From: Desulfocapsa sulfexigens
GTDB lineage: Bacteria > Desulfobacterota > Desulfobulbia > Desulfobulbales > Desulfocapsaceae
Direction of reading: 5' to 3'
NCBI GenBank assembly: GCA_015661935.1
Contig: DQVD01000402.1
Span: 1 to 6,438, forward strand
DNA length: 6,438 nt
Positions 1-6,438 of this stretch are shown one piece after another. Each line of letters starts with the position of its first letter. Positions within the stretch are counted from its first letter, which is position 1. Below the pieces are notes generated by a model. It ran no database searches. It was given only the letters and a program-made list of their open reading frames with translations, and was not told the DNA's origin. The translations under genes and the position numbers were made by a program.

Positions 1-215
1 AACAGCGGTGATTTCTCACCCTTTGTCACTTGTATGTATGCATCATTTGCCAGACGTTCAAGTTCCTGCACCGCCTGCATGGTTGCCTCTTCTTCAACTT
101 TCCAGCCGCTTGATGCAACAACATTGTAGTTGCCACTACTGTCTGTGGCGTACATCGCTTTTTTATTATTGGCATAGGTTACGATGTCGTCCTGCGGGAC
201 TTTGTGCTGTTCCAT
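1..215 (-). CDS. Small conserved protein next to darB, N-terminal part only (cut by window edge)
   Basis: An open frame starts at ATG 215-213 and runs 71 codons to the left edge without a stop, so only the N-terminus is seen. It begins MEQHKVPQDDIVTYANNKKA; a YATDSSGNY stretch, the phrase SSGWKVEEEAT, a helical segment (about residues 45-62) and GEKSPL follow. No signal peptide or membrane segment is visible. The start is three bases after the darB stop (TAG-CAT-ATG), which indicates co-transcription and probably translational coupling; a weak GGTGGT purine run inside the darB end is the only ribosome-binding candidate. I know no assigned function. From memory, the opening (basic residues, VPQD, a YA-D-G-Y stretch, SSGW) resembles an uncharacterised small protein seen beside darB in flexirubin-type clusters of Bacteroidota. 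That resemblance is unverified. Coding status is well supported by context and by the sensible amino acid composition. Confidence 0.75.
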   Translation of the reverse strand, partial: MEQHKVPQDDIVTYANNKKAMYATDSSGNYNVVASSGWKVEEEATMQAVQELERLANDAYIQVTKGEKSPL

Positions 216-218
216 ATG

Positions 219-1370
219 CTACACCACCGTGAAATGCATAAAAGCAGTTGAGAACCTACCGCTCTCAGGGACATAGCAGAGTAAGCGTTCGCCTTTTTTG
301 AGGCGGCCTGAAGAAAAAAGTTCTTCCAGGATAATATAGATGGATGCTGAGCCGGTATTGCCTTTTGTACTCAGGTTGCTGAACCATTTCTCCTGAGGAA
401 TATCGCAATTTGCAAGTTGAATACCCGTGTATACTTTGTCACGGAAAAAGCCTGATGAATAATGGGGGAGGAACCAGTCAATCTGATTAGGATCAACCTG
501 TCCCTGCTCAACAAGTTCACGAAGAGGTCTGGTTATGGTGTATTCAATGATTTTATCGTTGAGCAGTTTCACATCCTGTTTGATGGAAAAGATGGAGTGT
601 TCCAGCCATTCCTGAGGCAGATATTCACGCCAGCCACGTAGATATCCATCTTCAAGTTTTTCAGCACCCGCATACATACAGGTTTCGAGTTCTCCTGCAT
701 AGGATTTCTGGTGGATCCAGTCTATGCGCAGGGATATCCTGTCGGGATCATCATTGGGTTTGTTGCTCATCCAGACGGCTCCTGCACCATCGCTCAACAT
801 CCAGCGCAGAAAGTCTTTTTCAAAGGCAAGTTCAGGTTTTTTTTCAAGTTCTTTGGCTTGTATCGCTATCTCTTCGGTGAAAAGATGACCGCGCAGGAGG
901 GAGGAGACATTTTCTGATCCCGTGGCTACTCCATTACTATTGAGCTCTGAAAGGATTGCCATATACACATACTTGAGCGACATTGTGCCAGCTAAACAGA
1001 CTCCGGCAGTTGCCACTGTTTCACATGGTGGAATACCAAGTTCACCATGCACCATAAGTGCGTGGTTAGGCATGACCTGGTCAGGGAGCGTTGTACCGCA
1101 GGCAAGGAGTTCGATGGTGTTAAGGTCAGTTTGCGCACCAAGTTTGCGTATGGCTTCTGCTGTAAGCTGGGCATTGTTGTGACTGGCAAGACCGCTTTTG
1201 CGATCAATGGCATAATGACGTGATTTGATTTTATTGCTGCGAAGGATCAGTTTACGCACCCTGGAAGGCTTGGTGGCAGCGGGCATGAGCAGTGATTCCA
1301 TGGCGTCGTTTGACACCGGATCACCCGGTAAAAATGCACTGATATTATTGATGAAAACCTGTTGTGACAT
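219..1370 (-). CDS. darB: DarB-like beta-ketoacyl-ACP synthase III family enzyme (dialkylresorcinol ketosynthase)
   Basis: This 383-residue protein has the thiolase fold of the KAS III (FabH) family with an intact Cys-His-Asn triad: Cys125 in AGVCLAGT, His303 in WFLPHYSSGFF and Asn338 in STKGNTGSAS. The opening (VFINNISAFLPGDPVSND), the SNKIKSRHYAID segment (45-56), the CGTTLPDQ motif (91-98) and the MVHGELGIPPCE stretch fit the DarB subfamily better than housekeeping FabH, which is shorter (about 320 residues). Characterised DarB enzymes join two beta-ketoacyl thioesters to give a 2,5-dialkylcyclohexane-1,3-dione, which DarA converts to a dialkylresorcinol. It lies 26 bp after the DarA-like gene and 3 bp before the next small ORF, so it is inside an operon. 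The ATG at 1370 matches the family N-terminus, although only a weak purine run (GATACAG) precedes it. The family is clear; the exact acyl substrates cannot be read from sequence. Confidence 0.87.
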   Translation of the reverse strand: MSQQVFINNISAFLPGDPVSNDAMESLLMPAATKPSRVRKLILRSNKIKSRHYAIDRKSGLASHNNAQLTAEAIRKLGAQTDLNTIELLACGTTLPDQVMPNHALMVHGELGIPPCETVATAGVCLAGTMSLKYVYMAILSELNSNGVATGSENVSSLLRGHLFTEEIAIQAKELEKKPELAFEKDFLRWMLSDGAGAVWMSNKPNDDPDRISLRIDWIHQKSYAGELETCMYAGAEKLEDGYLRGWREYLPQEWLEHSIFSIKQDVKLLNDKIIEYTITRPLRELVEQGQVDPNQIDWFLPHYSSGFFRDKVYTGIQLANCDIPQEKWFSNLSTKGNTGSASIYIILEELFSSGRLKKGERLLCYVPESGRFSTAFMHFTVV

Positions 1371-1396
1371 CTGTATCGAATATAAAAAGAATCTGT

Positions 1397-2308
1397 TTAT
1401 TTTCCAGAAGGCTGTTCGTAGTAATCAATTGCTTTAGCAAGTGACTTTTTCCTGAATGGAGAGAGAAGCCAACGGATGAGCATATTCAACGGTACAACAG
1501 TGAGTATCAGTGTCAATAGAAAGATTGCATAGAGAGTAATTACTACATTTCGCCCCTTTGAGTCAGGCGCACCCGCTTTTTTGATCAGTTTTGACCATAT
1601 AAGAAAGCTGCGATGGGCAATATGCTCTGTGGCAATGAGTTTTCCGTTCACAGTGACTGCTCCCATGTTGCTAAGCAGTGGGAGTGTACCCCGTTCTTCA
1701 TCATGCTGCAATGCTTTACAGAGGCGATCACCAAAACGGGAAGTGGATTCAATTTCTTGTTCGTACACTCCGGCAGGCGGAAAGAACCAGAAAGCATCTT
1801 TTTTCCCGGTGAGCATCCAGCGCGGGGTGGTGACAAAGGTGTAAAGTGACTTCCCCTGGTCAGTCAGAACCACATTATCTATCAGCCTGGCCCCAAGATC
1901 TTCAAGTAATCCTTTCATCTTTTCCTGGGCTATTAACCACATATCACGACAGGCAATTACGGTTATCACGGGTTTATTTTCAAAGAGTTTTTTGGCCAGC
2001 TCACTCTTTAAAAAACCGGTAACTGGTATGGAAGGGGAGAGGAACCAGGAAGTGTATCCCAGGATGATTAAATCATAATCCTTCTTCAGTTTCAGCTGTT
2101 TTACCGGGCAGCCATCAAGATAAACTGCTTCCGGGAATACATTGAAAAACTTATAAAATGGCCAGGGGTAGGGATAAGGAGTTTCGGGTTCGATTTTCCG
2201 GTAATCACACTGTACGGCATCGCACTGTAATAACGGTGCAACAATCTGATCCATTACAGACTGGAGTTGCCCACTTTGGGAATAATAGAGAACCAGTACG
2301 TTTTTCAT
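1397..2308 (-). CDS. darA: DarA-like flavodoxin-fold protein (dialkylresorcinol aromatase, 'condensing enzyme' family)
   Basis: This 303-residue protein opens with a flavodoxin-like strand and phosphate-binding loop (MKNVLVLYYSQSGQL, residues 1-15). A proline/aromatic segment (PYPYPWPFYKFF, 44-55) follows, then a second loop GYTSWFLSPSIP (84-95) and a strand VITVIACRDMW (114-124), as expected of an FMN-binding fold. Residues about 254-281 form one strongly hydrophobic helix followed by a basic tail (RKK), so the C-terminus is probably membrane-anchored with the catalytic part in the cytoplasm. The family is annotated as dialkylresorcinol condensing enzyme. Experimental work on Dar systems assigns DarA to oxidation/aromatisation of the cyclohexanedione made by DarB. 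Its ATG shares one base with the stop of the upstream methyltransferase (TGATG), which implies translational coupling, and darB follows after 26 bp. The assignment rests on the N-terminal motifs plus the adjacent DarB. Confidence 0.82.
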   Translation of the reverse strand: MKNVLVLYYSQSGQLQSVMDQIVAPLLQCDAVQCDYRKIEPETPYPYPWPFYKFFNVFPEAVYLDGCPVKQLKLKKDYDLIILGYTSWFLSPSIPVTGFLKSELAKKLFENKPVITVIACRDMWLIAQEKMKGLLEDLGARLIDNVVLTDQGKSLYTFVTTPRWMLTGKKDAFWFFPPAGVYEQEIESTSRFGDRLCKALQHDEERGTLPLLSNMGAVTVNGKLIATEHIAHRSFLIWSKLIKKAGAPDSKGRNVVITLYAIFLLTLILTVVPLNMLIRWLLSPFRKKSLAKAIDYYEQPSGK

Positions 2309-2928
2309 CAGCTGCTTTTGCGTCCTGTTAACAGAAATACCGGAAATTCTTTGTTCTTCAGCTCTTCTTTGACAATGGTGTGGATGATTTGATTTTTGAT
2401 ATCTTCCATACCAAAACCTGTCAGGAAAGTTGTGAGTTCTTCAGGATCAAAGCCATGATGCCAGATGCCCTCAGCGGAAGGATCATGAAAAGAGCCATCC
2501 TCTGTTATAATATCGGCAATGGCCAGATATCCACCGGGATTGAGCAGCTCTGTAAAATGGAGAAGCAGACCTTTTGCATCTTTAATGTGATGAAGGGTCA
2601 TGGAGCAGATAATAAGATCATGCTTTTGTGTGTAATTGTCAGTAGAAAAATCGCAGCAAAGTGTTTGGATATTCGTAATCCCCTGATCCTGAACCTTTTG
2701 CTGTAATACATCGAGCATACCCTGTGATGTATCAATGGCAATCAGTTCGCGCAGGGAGGGCGCAATATCCATACCAACGAGCCCGGTACCGCAGCCAAAT
2801 TCCATGCCACTCATCTGCTTTGATAATGGCAGGCTTATAATCGCTGTACTTACTTTTTCGGCAAGTATAACCCGGTGTGATTTTTTGTCCCATTCAGCCG
2901 CTGCCTTATCAAAGTGTTCAGTAGTCAT
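2308..2928 (-). CDS. Class I SAM-dependent methyltransferase, probably acting in the DAR pathway
   Basis: This 206-residue protein has a Rossmann-type methyltransferase core. Motif I is MEFGCGTGLVG (42-52), the acidic residue ending strand 2 is Asp66 in LIAIDTS, an adenine-contacting acidic position is Asp93 in CCDFS, motif IV is HDLIICSMTLHHI (103-115) and the LNPGG turn is at 129-133. Length and motifs fit the small UbiE/ubiquinone-biosynthesis-like group; no signal peptide or membrane segment is seen. The natural substrate cannot be deduced. Its stop overlaps the darA start (TGATG), so it was probably recruited to the same pathway. Methyltransferases that modify the aromatic head group are common in aryl polyene and flexirubin clusters, which makes ring or hydroxyl methylation a reasonable but unproven role. 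The ATG at 2928 follows only an A-rich leader (GACAGAAAAA) with poor Shine-Dalgarno character. It is separated from the upstream peptidase by 59 bp of mostly heptamer repeat. Confidence 0.85.
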   Translation of the reverse strand: MTTEHFDKAAAEWDKKSHRVILAEKVSTAIISLPLSKQMSGMEFGCGTGLVGMDIAPSLRELIAIDTSQGMLDVLQQKVQDQGITNIQTLCCDFSTDNYTQKHDLIICSMTLHHIKDAKGLLLHFTELLNPGGYLAIADIITEDGSFHDPSAEGIWHHGFDPEELTTFLTGFGMEDIKNQIIHTIVKEELKNKEFPVFLLTGRKSS

Positions 2929-2945
2929 TTTTTCTGTCTTTTCGT

Positions 2946-2987
2946 TTAGTCCTTAGCCCTTAGCCTTAATTCTTCAGCCTGCAGTTC
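2946..2987 (+). repeat. Degenerate tandem heptamer array (consensus TTAGCCT), six units in phase
   Basis: Six consecutive 7-bp units start at 2946, 2953, 2960, 2967, 2974 and 2981 on the plus strand. The second and third are TTAGCCC and TTAGCCT, the fifth is TCAGCCT, and the fourth and sixth are more diverged. All keep the same 7-bp register. The array ends exactly where the peptidase stop codon begins (2988-2990) and fills most of the 59-bp spacer before the methyltransferase. No terminator-like hairpin is visible here. Its function is unknown; it may be an intergenic short-sequence repeat spread by slippage or a mobile mini-repeat. Confidence 0.65.
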
Positions 2988-5906
2988 CTATAATTCACCA
3001 ATTTGATCAAAAAGATCACTATCTGCTTCAATCTTCACTCTGTTTCCAATAATCATCCGATGACTGTGTTCCTGCATGTTCGCAAATGCATCTGCATAGG
3101 AGCGCATGTCTTTGACAGAGGTTGAAATGATTTCCTCAATTCGCTGCTGCTTAAATTCAGCGGTAATTCCGTTTAGGTATTCATTACGGGCAGAAGCTCC
3201 TTTGGCAGCTGAAGCCTGATGTGGAGTGAAATTACCATAAGTCCCAATGACCAGCTGTTGCAGAACTTCCTGTGGTGTATCGAGGTTTTTAACTATCTCA
3301 GACATGGCTGCATAACTGTCATATGTTTTGCGTACCTGTGGGTCGCGGTAGCTAATGACTGCAAAATTACCGCTTAAATGGCTGAACTGGATAAAGCAGC
3401 CATAGGCTCCGCCCATCTGTCGCACTGTATTCCAGAGGTAATCACGGGAGAGGTAGGTTTTTAGTACCTCAAAATGTCCGTTGTATCCTTTACCATCAGG
3501 CAGCAGATTGCCACTTTGCACTGCATAGACCACTTCTGCGGAGGTAATCAATGCTTCATGTTTTGGCAGATCCGGTAGAATCAGTTCCTGTTTTGTGAGT
3601 ACGCTATCGGGGAGTGCTGAGATCAGGCCTCCACAGAGGTCTTTGAAGCTGGTGACTTCCTGCTCGTTGGCAGTAATGGAAACGATCAGGTTGTTACGAT
3701 TAAAAATGGTGCTGGCCATCTCTTTAAGATCGGCAAGAAAGGACTTCTCAAGTTTTGGATAGTTTCGGGCAAGCTCTTTATTGCTGCGATAAGCGGTGAC
3801 ACCCGAGACCATCTCAGTACAGGCACCTGCTTTGCTCAGTTGAGCAAAGGCCAGCGATGCGGGGAGATTGTAGCCTTCACTCTGGGCACCATGTTCCGTC
3901 CATGCAAAATCACGTACAACGATTTCCTGAATGTGTACCCGATCCTCTAAGGAAAGATCCGAGAAAACATCGCTCAATAATCGCAAAGCCCGTTCCTGAT
4001 ATTCAGGTAAACATTTCATCTGGAACCAGAGTATGGGGCGAAAGTCACCACCACCTCCTTTTTTTACATGGCACTGGAATGTATGGGAGAACCCTCCTGT
4101 ACAGATGCCGATTTCTCTGGCAAAATGCATATAATCCATTTTGGAAGTGCCGATTTCAGTGACTATGCTTCCAAAGAGATCAAGCCAGGGAAGATATTTG
4201 GACGGAAGGCAGGAGATATCAAAGCCGATATCAATATAGGAAATACGGTCGGTGTCCAGTTCACTTACAAGGAATTCGTGCCCGTCAATATCCGTGGCAT
4301 GTACCTGGTGAAAGTCTACTTTTTGTTCAAGATCACCTAAATGTAACTGAGGGAGCAGGGCAAGAGTTTCAACACTGTTTGCTTGCTGCTGGTTTTCCAT
4401 TAACTCCTGAGTTCTGGCAATGAGTTTTTCCCGGCCCCGGGAATCGAGACTGTTTCCATATTCTTCAAGACGCGCTGTTTCACGGGCCTGATCGCGGGCC
4501 TGTTTTTCAGGATCCGGTTTTAAGGTGACTACCACTGTGGCCGGGTTATCGAGCAGATGTTCTTTGATTAATTCTTCAAAGTAATTGTCCTTTAGTGCCT
4601 TATCGCGGATGGTCGCAAACAGTTCTTCCATCTGCAATGCATCATATGGATCTGTTCCATATTTAAAAGCTGGAAGTGCCTTGCCAATGAGATCAAGCCC
4701 GCGTTGGGCCTTGCAGGCTTCTTCTCTTACACCAAATTCATATTTGTTGAGCTCCGACAGGATAAGCTCTGCTTCTAAGCCGTCTTCTGCCATTTGGGCA
4801 AGAGTGGTCTTGTATAATTTCAGGAATTCATCACGTTTTTCAGGGTCACTGCCCACAAGATAGGTAACCATTATGGTTTTAAAGCTTGATGTGGAGAGAT
4901 AAAATCCACCAAAGTCTTTGCATAATCCACTGGTGATGATGGTATTTTTCAGTGGGGATGCGTCTGAGTTGTAGAGAATGTTGGAAATGATCTGGAATGC
5001 AGCATTCTCTTCACGATTCAGCACTGTTGAAACCCTGCTTGCAACAGCAAGGAAGGTTTTTTCAGCGGTATCTTTTGAGTCCACACTGTAGCTGTCTTCA
5101 ATGTAGGTGATTTTCGTTATCTCTTCTCCGGGGATTACTTCTGCACGTTCTTCCTTTTCAGGGAAGTGGGAGAGAAACTTGTCTTGAAGATAACTGAGTT
5201 CATCGTCCAGATCAGCATTTCCGTAAAGGAAAAAAGTTGCATTTGATGGGTGGTAATGGGTTTTGTGAAAATCGCAAAACTCTTCATAGGAGAGATCCGG
5301 AATGTTTTTTGGATCGCCGCCAGATTCGTGAGCGTAGGTTGATTTTGGCATCAGCCCACCAAAGATATGATGGAATATCAGACGGATGGGATCTGAAAAT
5401 GCGCCTTTCATTTCATTGTAAACCACTCCCTGGTATTGCAGGGGGGCAGATTCACTTTCCTGATGATAATGCCAGCCTTCCTGTTCAAAGGTGGATCGCG
5501 CAAGAAGAGGATTCAGCACCACATCCATATACACATCCATGATATTGAAATATTCTTTTTTGTTTCTGGTGGCAAAGGGGTAGTAGGTAATATCTGATCC
5601 GGTCATGGCATTGAGGAATGTCATGAGCCCGCCTTTATTGATCTCGCCAAATACATCCTTTACGGGATATTTTTTAGATCCCATAAGCACCGAATGTTCC
5701 AGAATATGGGCAACACCTTTGGAATCCGTGGGGATGGTATTAAAAGATACCGAAAAGGTTTTATTGTTATCTTCATTCTTAATGGCCAGTAGCGGACAGC
5801 CAAGCAGATCATGTTCAAAGAGGTACACTTTCGCTTTTATTTCATCGAGCTGTTGCACTTGTTTCAGGGTAAAGCCGGAATAGGTGGAGCCGGGAGAATA
5901 TGTCAT
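2988..5906 (-). CDS. Insulinase-family (M16C) zinc metallopeptidase, presequence protease (PreP)-like
   Basis: This 972-residue protein has the full length of the PreP family (about 970-1000). The inverted zinc motif HxxEH is present as HILEH (His67, Glu70, His71). The third zinc ligand is Glu165 in VVYNEMKGAF, 94 residues downstream, as in M16C enzymes. Conserved blocks include LMTFLNAMTGSDITYYPFAT (94-113) and EGWHYH (143-148). A charged helical linker (about 465-520, rich in Gln, Arg and Glu) joins the two halves of the clamshell. The non-catalytic C-terminal half carries GGAYGCF and YRDP (Arg about 854), the region that supplies substrate-binding Arg/Tyr in the family. Organellar PreP degrades free targeting peptides and other unstructured peptides; a bacterial homologue without a signal peptide, as here, probably clears peptides in the cytosol. 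It starts 12 bp after dtd with a weak GAG-type ribosome site, indicating co-transcription. There is no sign of damage. Confidence 0.95.
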   Translation of the reverse strand: MTYSPGSTYSGFTLKQVQQLDEIKAKVYLFEHDLLGCPLLAIKNEDNNKTFSVSFNTIPTDSKGVAHILEHSVLMGSKKYPVKDVFGEINKGGLMTFLNAMTGSDITYYPFATRNKKEYFNIMDVYMDVVLNPLLARSTFEQEGWHYHQESESAPLQYQGVVYNEMKGAFSDPIRLIFHHIFGGLMPKSTYAHESGGDPKNIPDLSYEEFCDFHKTHYHPSNATFFLYGNADLDDELSYLQDKFLSHFPEKEERAEVIPGEEITKITYIEDSYSVDSKDTAEKTFLAVASRVSTVLNREENAAFQIISNILYNSDASPLKNTIITSGLCKDFGGFYLSTSSFKTIMVTYLVGSDPEKRDEFLKLYKTTLAQMAEDGLEAELILSELNKYEFGVREEACKAQRGLDLIGKALPAFKYGTDPYDALQMEELFATIRDKALKDNYFEELIKEHLLDNPATVVVTLKPDPEKQARDQARETARLEEYGNSLDSRGREKLIARTQELMENQQQANSVETLALLPQLHLGDLEQKVDFHQVHATDIDGHEFLVSELDTDRISYIDIGFDISCLPSKYLPWLDLFGSIVTEIGTSKMDYMHFAREIGICTGGFSHTFQCHVKKGGGGDFRPILWFQMKCLPEYQERALRLLSDVFSDLSLEDRVHIQEIVVRDFAWTEHGAQSEGYNLPASLAFAQLSKAGACTEMVSGVTAYRSNKELARNYPKLEKSFLADLKEMASTIFNRNNLIVSITANEQEVTSFKDLCGGLISALPDSVLTKQELILPDLPKHEALITSAEVVYAVQSGNLLPDGKGYNGHFEVLKTYLSRDYLWNTVRQMGGAYGCFIQFSHLSGNFAVISYRDPQVRKTYDSYAAMSEIVKNLDTPQEVLQQLVIGTYGNFTPHQASAAKGASARNEYLNGITAEFKQQRIEEIISTSVKDMRSYADAFANMQEHSHRMIIGNRVKIEADSDLFDQIGEL

Positions 5907-5918
5907 GAGTATCTCGTA

Positions 5919-6368
5919 TTAGAAAAGTTTGCTGGAATCAAGGAGGAGGGTTACCGGGCCGTCATTGACCAGTTTCACATCCATATGTGCCTGGAATCTG
6001 CCGCTGGCCACAGCTATCTGTTTTTGTTTTACCGTTGCTATAAATTGGAGGTATTGAGCTTTTGCTTTGTCAGGCGGGGCGGCACTGGAGTAGCCGGGGC
6101 GTCGTCCTTTGCGGCAATCGCCATAGAGGGTGAACTGGGAAACAACAAGCATGGCACCATGAGTATCCTTTAGGGAAAGGTTCATTTTTCCTTTCTCGTC
6201 TTCAAAGATGCGAAGGTTGATGATCTTATCCACCATCCATTGTAGTTCCTGATCTCCATCATTCTTGTGGATGCCAAGCAGTACAAGGAGACCGGCTTCA
6301 ATTTTCCCTGTTGTTTCAGCGCCAACTGTGACTGAAGCACTACTGACTCGTTGAATGACTGCTCGCAT
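5919..6368 (-). CDS. dtd: D-aminoacyl-tRNA deacylase (D-tyrosyl-tRNA(Tyr) deacylase)
   Basis: This 149-residue cytosolic enzyme has the standard length of bacterial DTD. It hydrolyses D-aminoacyl-tRNA (and glycine mischarged on tRNA-Ala), recycling tRNA and keeping D-residues out of proteins. The N-terminus [13 protein letters not shown] is canonical and fixes the start. The two active-site signatures are intact: SQFTLYGD (77-84) and the NDGPVT motif (135-140), whose Gly-Pro reaches across the dimer to enforce chirality. The [11 protein letters not shown] segment (89-99) and the GRFQAHM segment (123-129) also match the family. No Shine-Dalgarno sequence precedes the ATG, and a promoter-like pair lies so close that the mRNA could be leaderless. 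The peptidase gene follows after 12 bp, so dtd is probably the first gene of at least a two-gene operon. Confidence 0.98.
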   Translation of the reverse strand: MRAVIQRVSSASVTVGAETTGKIEAGLLVLLGIHKNDGDQELQWMVDKIINLRIFEDEKGKMNLSLKDTHGAMLVVSQFTLYGDCRKGRRPGYSSAAPPDKAKAQYLQFIATVKQKQIAVASGRFQAHMDVKLVNDGPVTLLLDSSKLF

Positions 6369-6372
6369 TGTT

Positions 6373-6401
6373 ATAATAAGGCTGAAGGTGTTTATGGTAA
6401 A
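6373..6401 (-). promoter_or_regulatory. Candidate sigma70-type promoter for dtd
   Basis: Read on the minus strand, TTTACC (6401-6396) and TATTAT (6378-6373) are separated by exactly 17 bp and match the -35 consensus at 4 of 6 and the -10 consensus at 5 of 6 positions. The -10 box ends only four bases before the dtd ATG (6368-6366), so initiation would fall at or just inside the start codon. It is the only good promoter candidate upstream of the gene array within the window. AT-richness makes a chance match possible. Confidence 0.35.
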
Positions 6402-6411
6402 GGCTGAAGTG
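6378..6411 (-). repeat. Degenerate heptamer-type repeat upstream of dtd
   Basis: AAGGCTGAAG occurs twice on the plus strand, at 6378-6387 and 6400-6409, spaced 22 bp (three 7-bp periods plus one), with GCTAAG following at 6411-6416. Read on the minus strand these are CTTCAGCC units like those at 2946-2987, but in the opposite genomic orientation. The copies overlap the -35 and -10 candidates of dtd. The match is short and degenerate. Confidence 0.45.
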
Positions 6412-6438
6412 CTAAGTCTGCTTTCTTTAAAACGGATG

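Noticed and set aside
8..232. Plus-strand open frame of 74 codons at the left edge
   Set aside because: It lies opposite the partial minus-strand ORF that fits the operon; its Cys/His/Leu-rich translation has no family resemblance.
219..1370. Housekeeping FabH (KAS III) for fatty acid synthesis
   Set aside because: The protein is about 60 residues longer than typical FabH, has a DarB-type N-terminus and motifs, and sits next to a DarA-like gene rather than plsX/fabD.
1225..1437. Plus-strand frame covering the darA-darB gap
   Set aside because: It is antisense to the start of darB and end of darA, with no ribosome site or protein-like features; the gap is only 26 bp.
2929..2987. Intrinsic terminator after the peptidase gene
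   Set aside because: The spacer holds only a CTGCAG palindrome and directly repeated heptamers; there is no stable stem followed by a T-run in the direction of transcription.
4052..4060. Perfect Shine-Dalgarno-like AAGGAGGTG on the minus strand inside the peptidase gene, considered as an internal translation start
   Set aside because: It is explained by Lys-Lys-Gly codons in a KKGGGG stretch (residues about 614-620). No in-frame start codon follows at a suitable distance, and the GTG codons nearby are out of frame and soon terminate. Ribosome pausing here remains possible.
5811..6173. Plus-strand open frame of 120 codons across the peptidase-dtd junction
   Set aside because: It is antisense to two well-conserved genes and crosses their boundary; the translation has no recognisable motif.

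Overview
All genes in this window lie on the minus strand, so transcription runs right to left. In that order they are dtd (D-aminoacyl-tRNA deacylase), a presequence-protease-like M16C metallopeptidase, a class I SAM-dependent methyltransferase, a DarA-like flavodoxin-fold protein, a DarB-like ketosynthase, and the first 71 codons of a small protein cut by the left edge. Coding density is very high. The only non-coding stretches are 70 bp before dtd, 12 bp between dtd and the peptidase, 59 bp between the peptidase and the methyltransferase, 26 bp between darA and darB, and 3 bp before the small ORF. No RNA gene, CRISPR array, insertion sequence or convincing terminator is visible.

The right half (2988-6368) is housekeeping: proofreading of mischarged D-aminoacyl-tRNA, and degradation of peptides by an inverted zincin (HxxEH) protease. 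The left half (1-2928) looks like the edge of a specialised-metabolite locus. DarB-type ketosynthases condense two beta-keto acyl units into a cyclohexanedione, and DarA-type proteins aromatise it to a 2,5-dialkylresorcinol. Such pairs occur alone or inside aryl polyene/flexirubin-type pigment clusters. The methyltransferase overlaps darA by one base and so probably belongs to the same unit. Polyene ketosynthases, acyl carrier proteins, an ammonia-lyase and transport genes, if present, would lie left of position 1.

The 59-bp gap between the two halves is mostly a degenerate tandem array of 7-bp units related to TTAGCCT. A looser version, in the opposite orientation, lies in the dtd promoter region. 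Shine-Dalgarno sequences are weak at every start codon.

The organism is a Gram-negative-type bacterium of moderate GC. A PreP-like peptidase, dtd and a DAR pair would fit a deltaproteobacterium (Desulfobacterota) or a member of the Bacteroidota/Chlorobiota. This is a guess from gene content; nothing in the window fixes the taxon.
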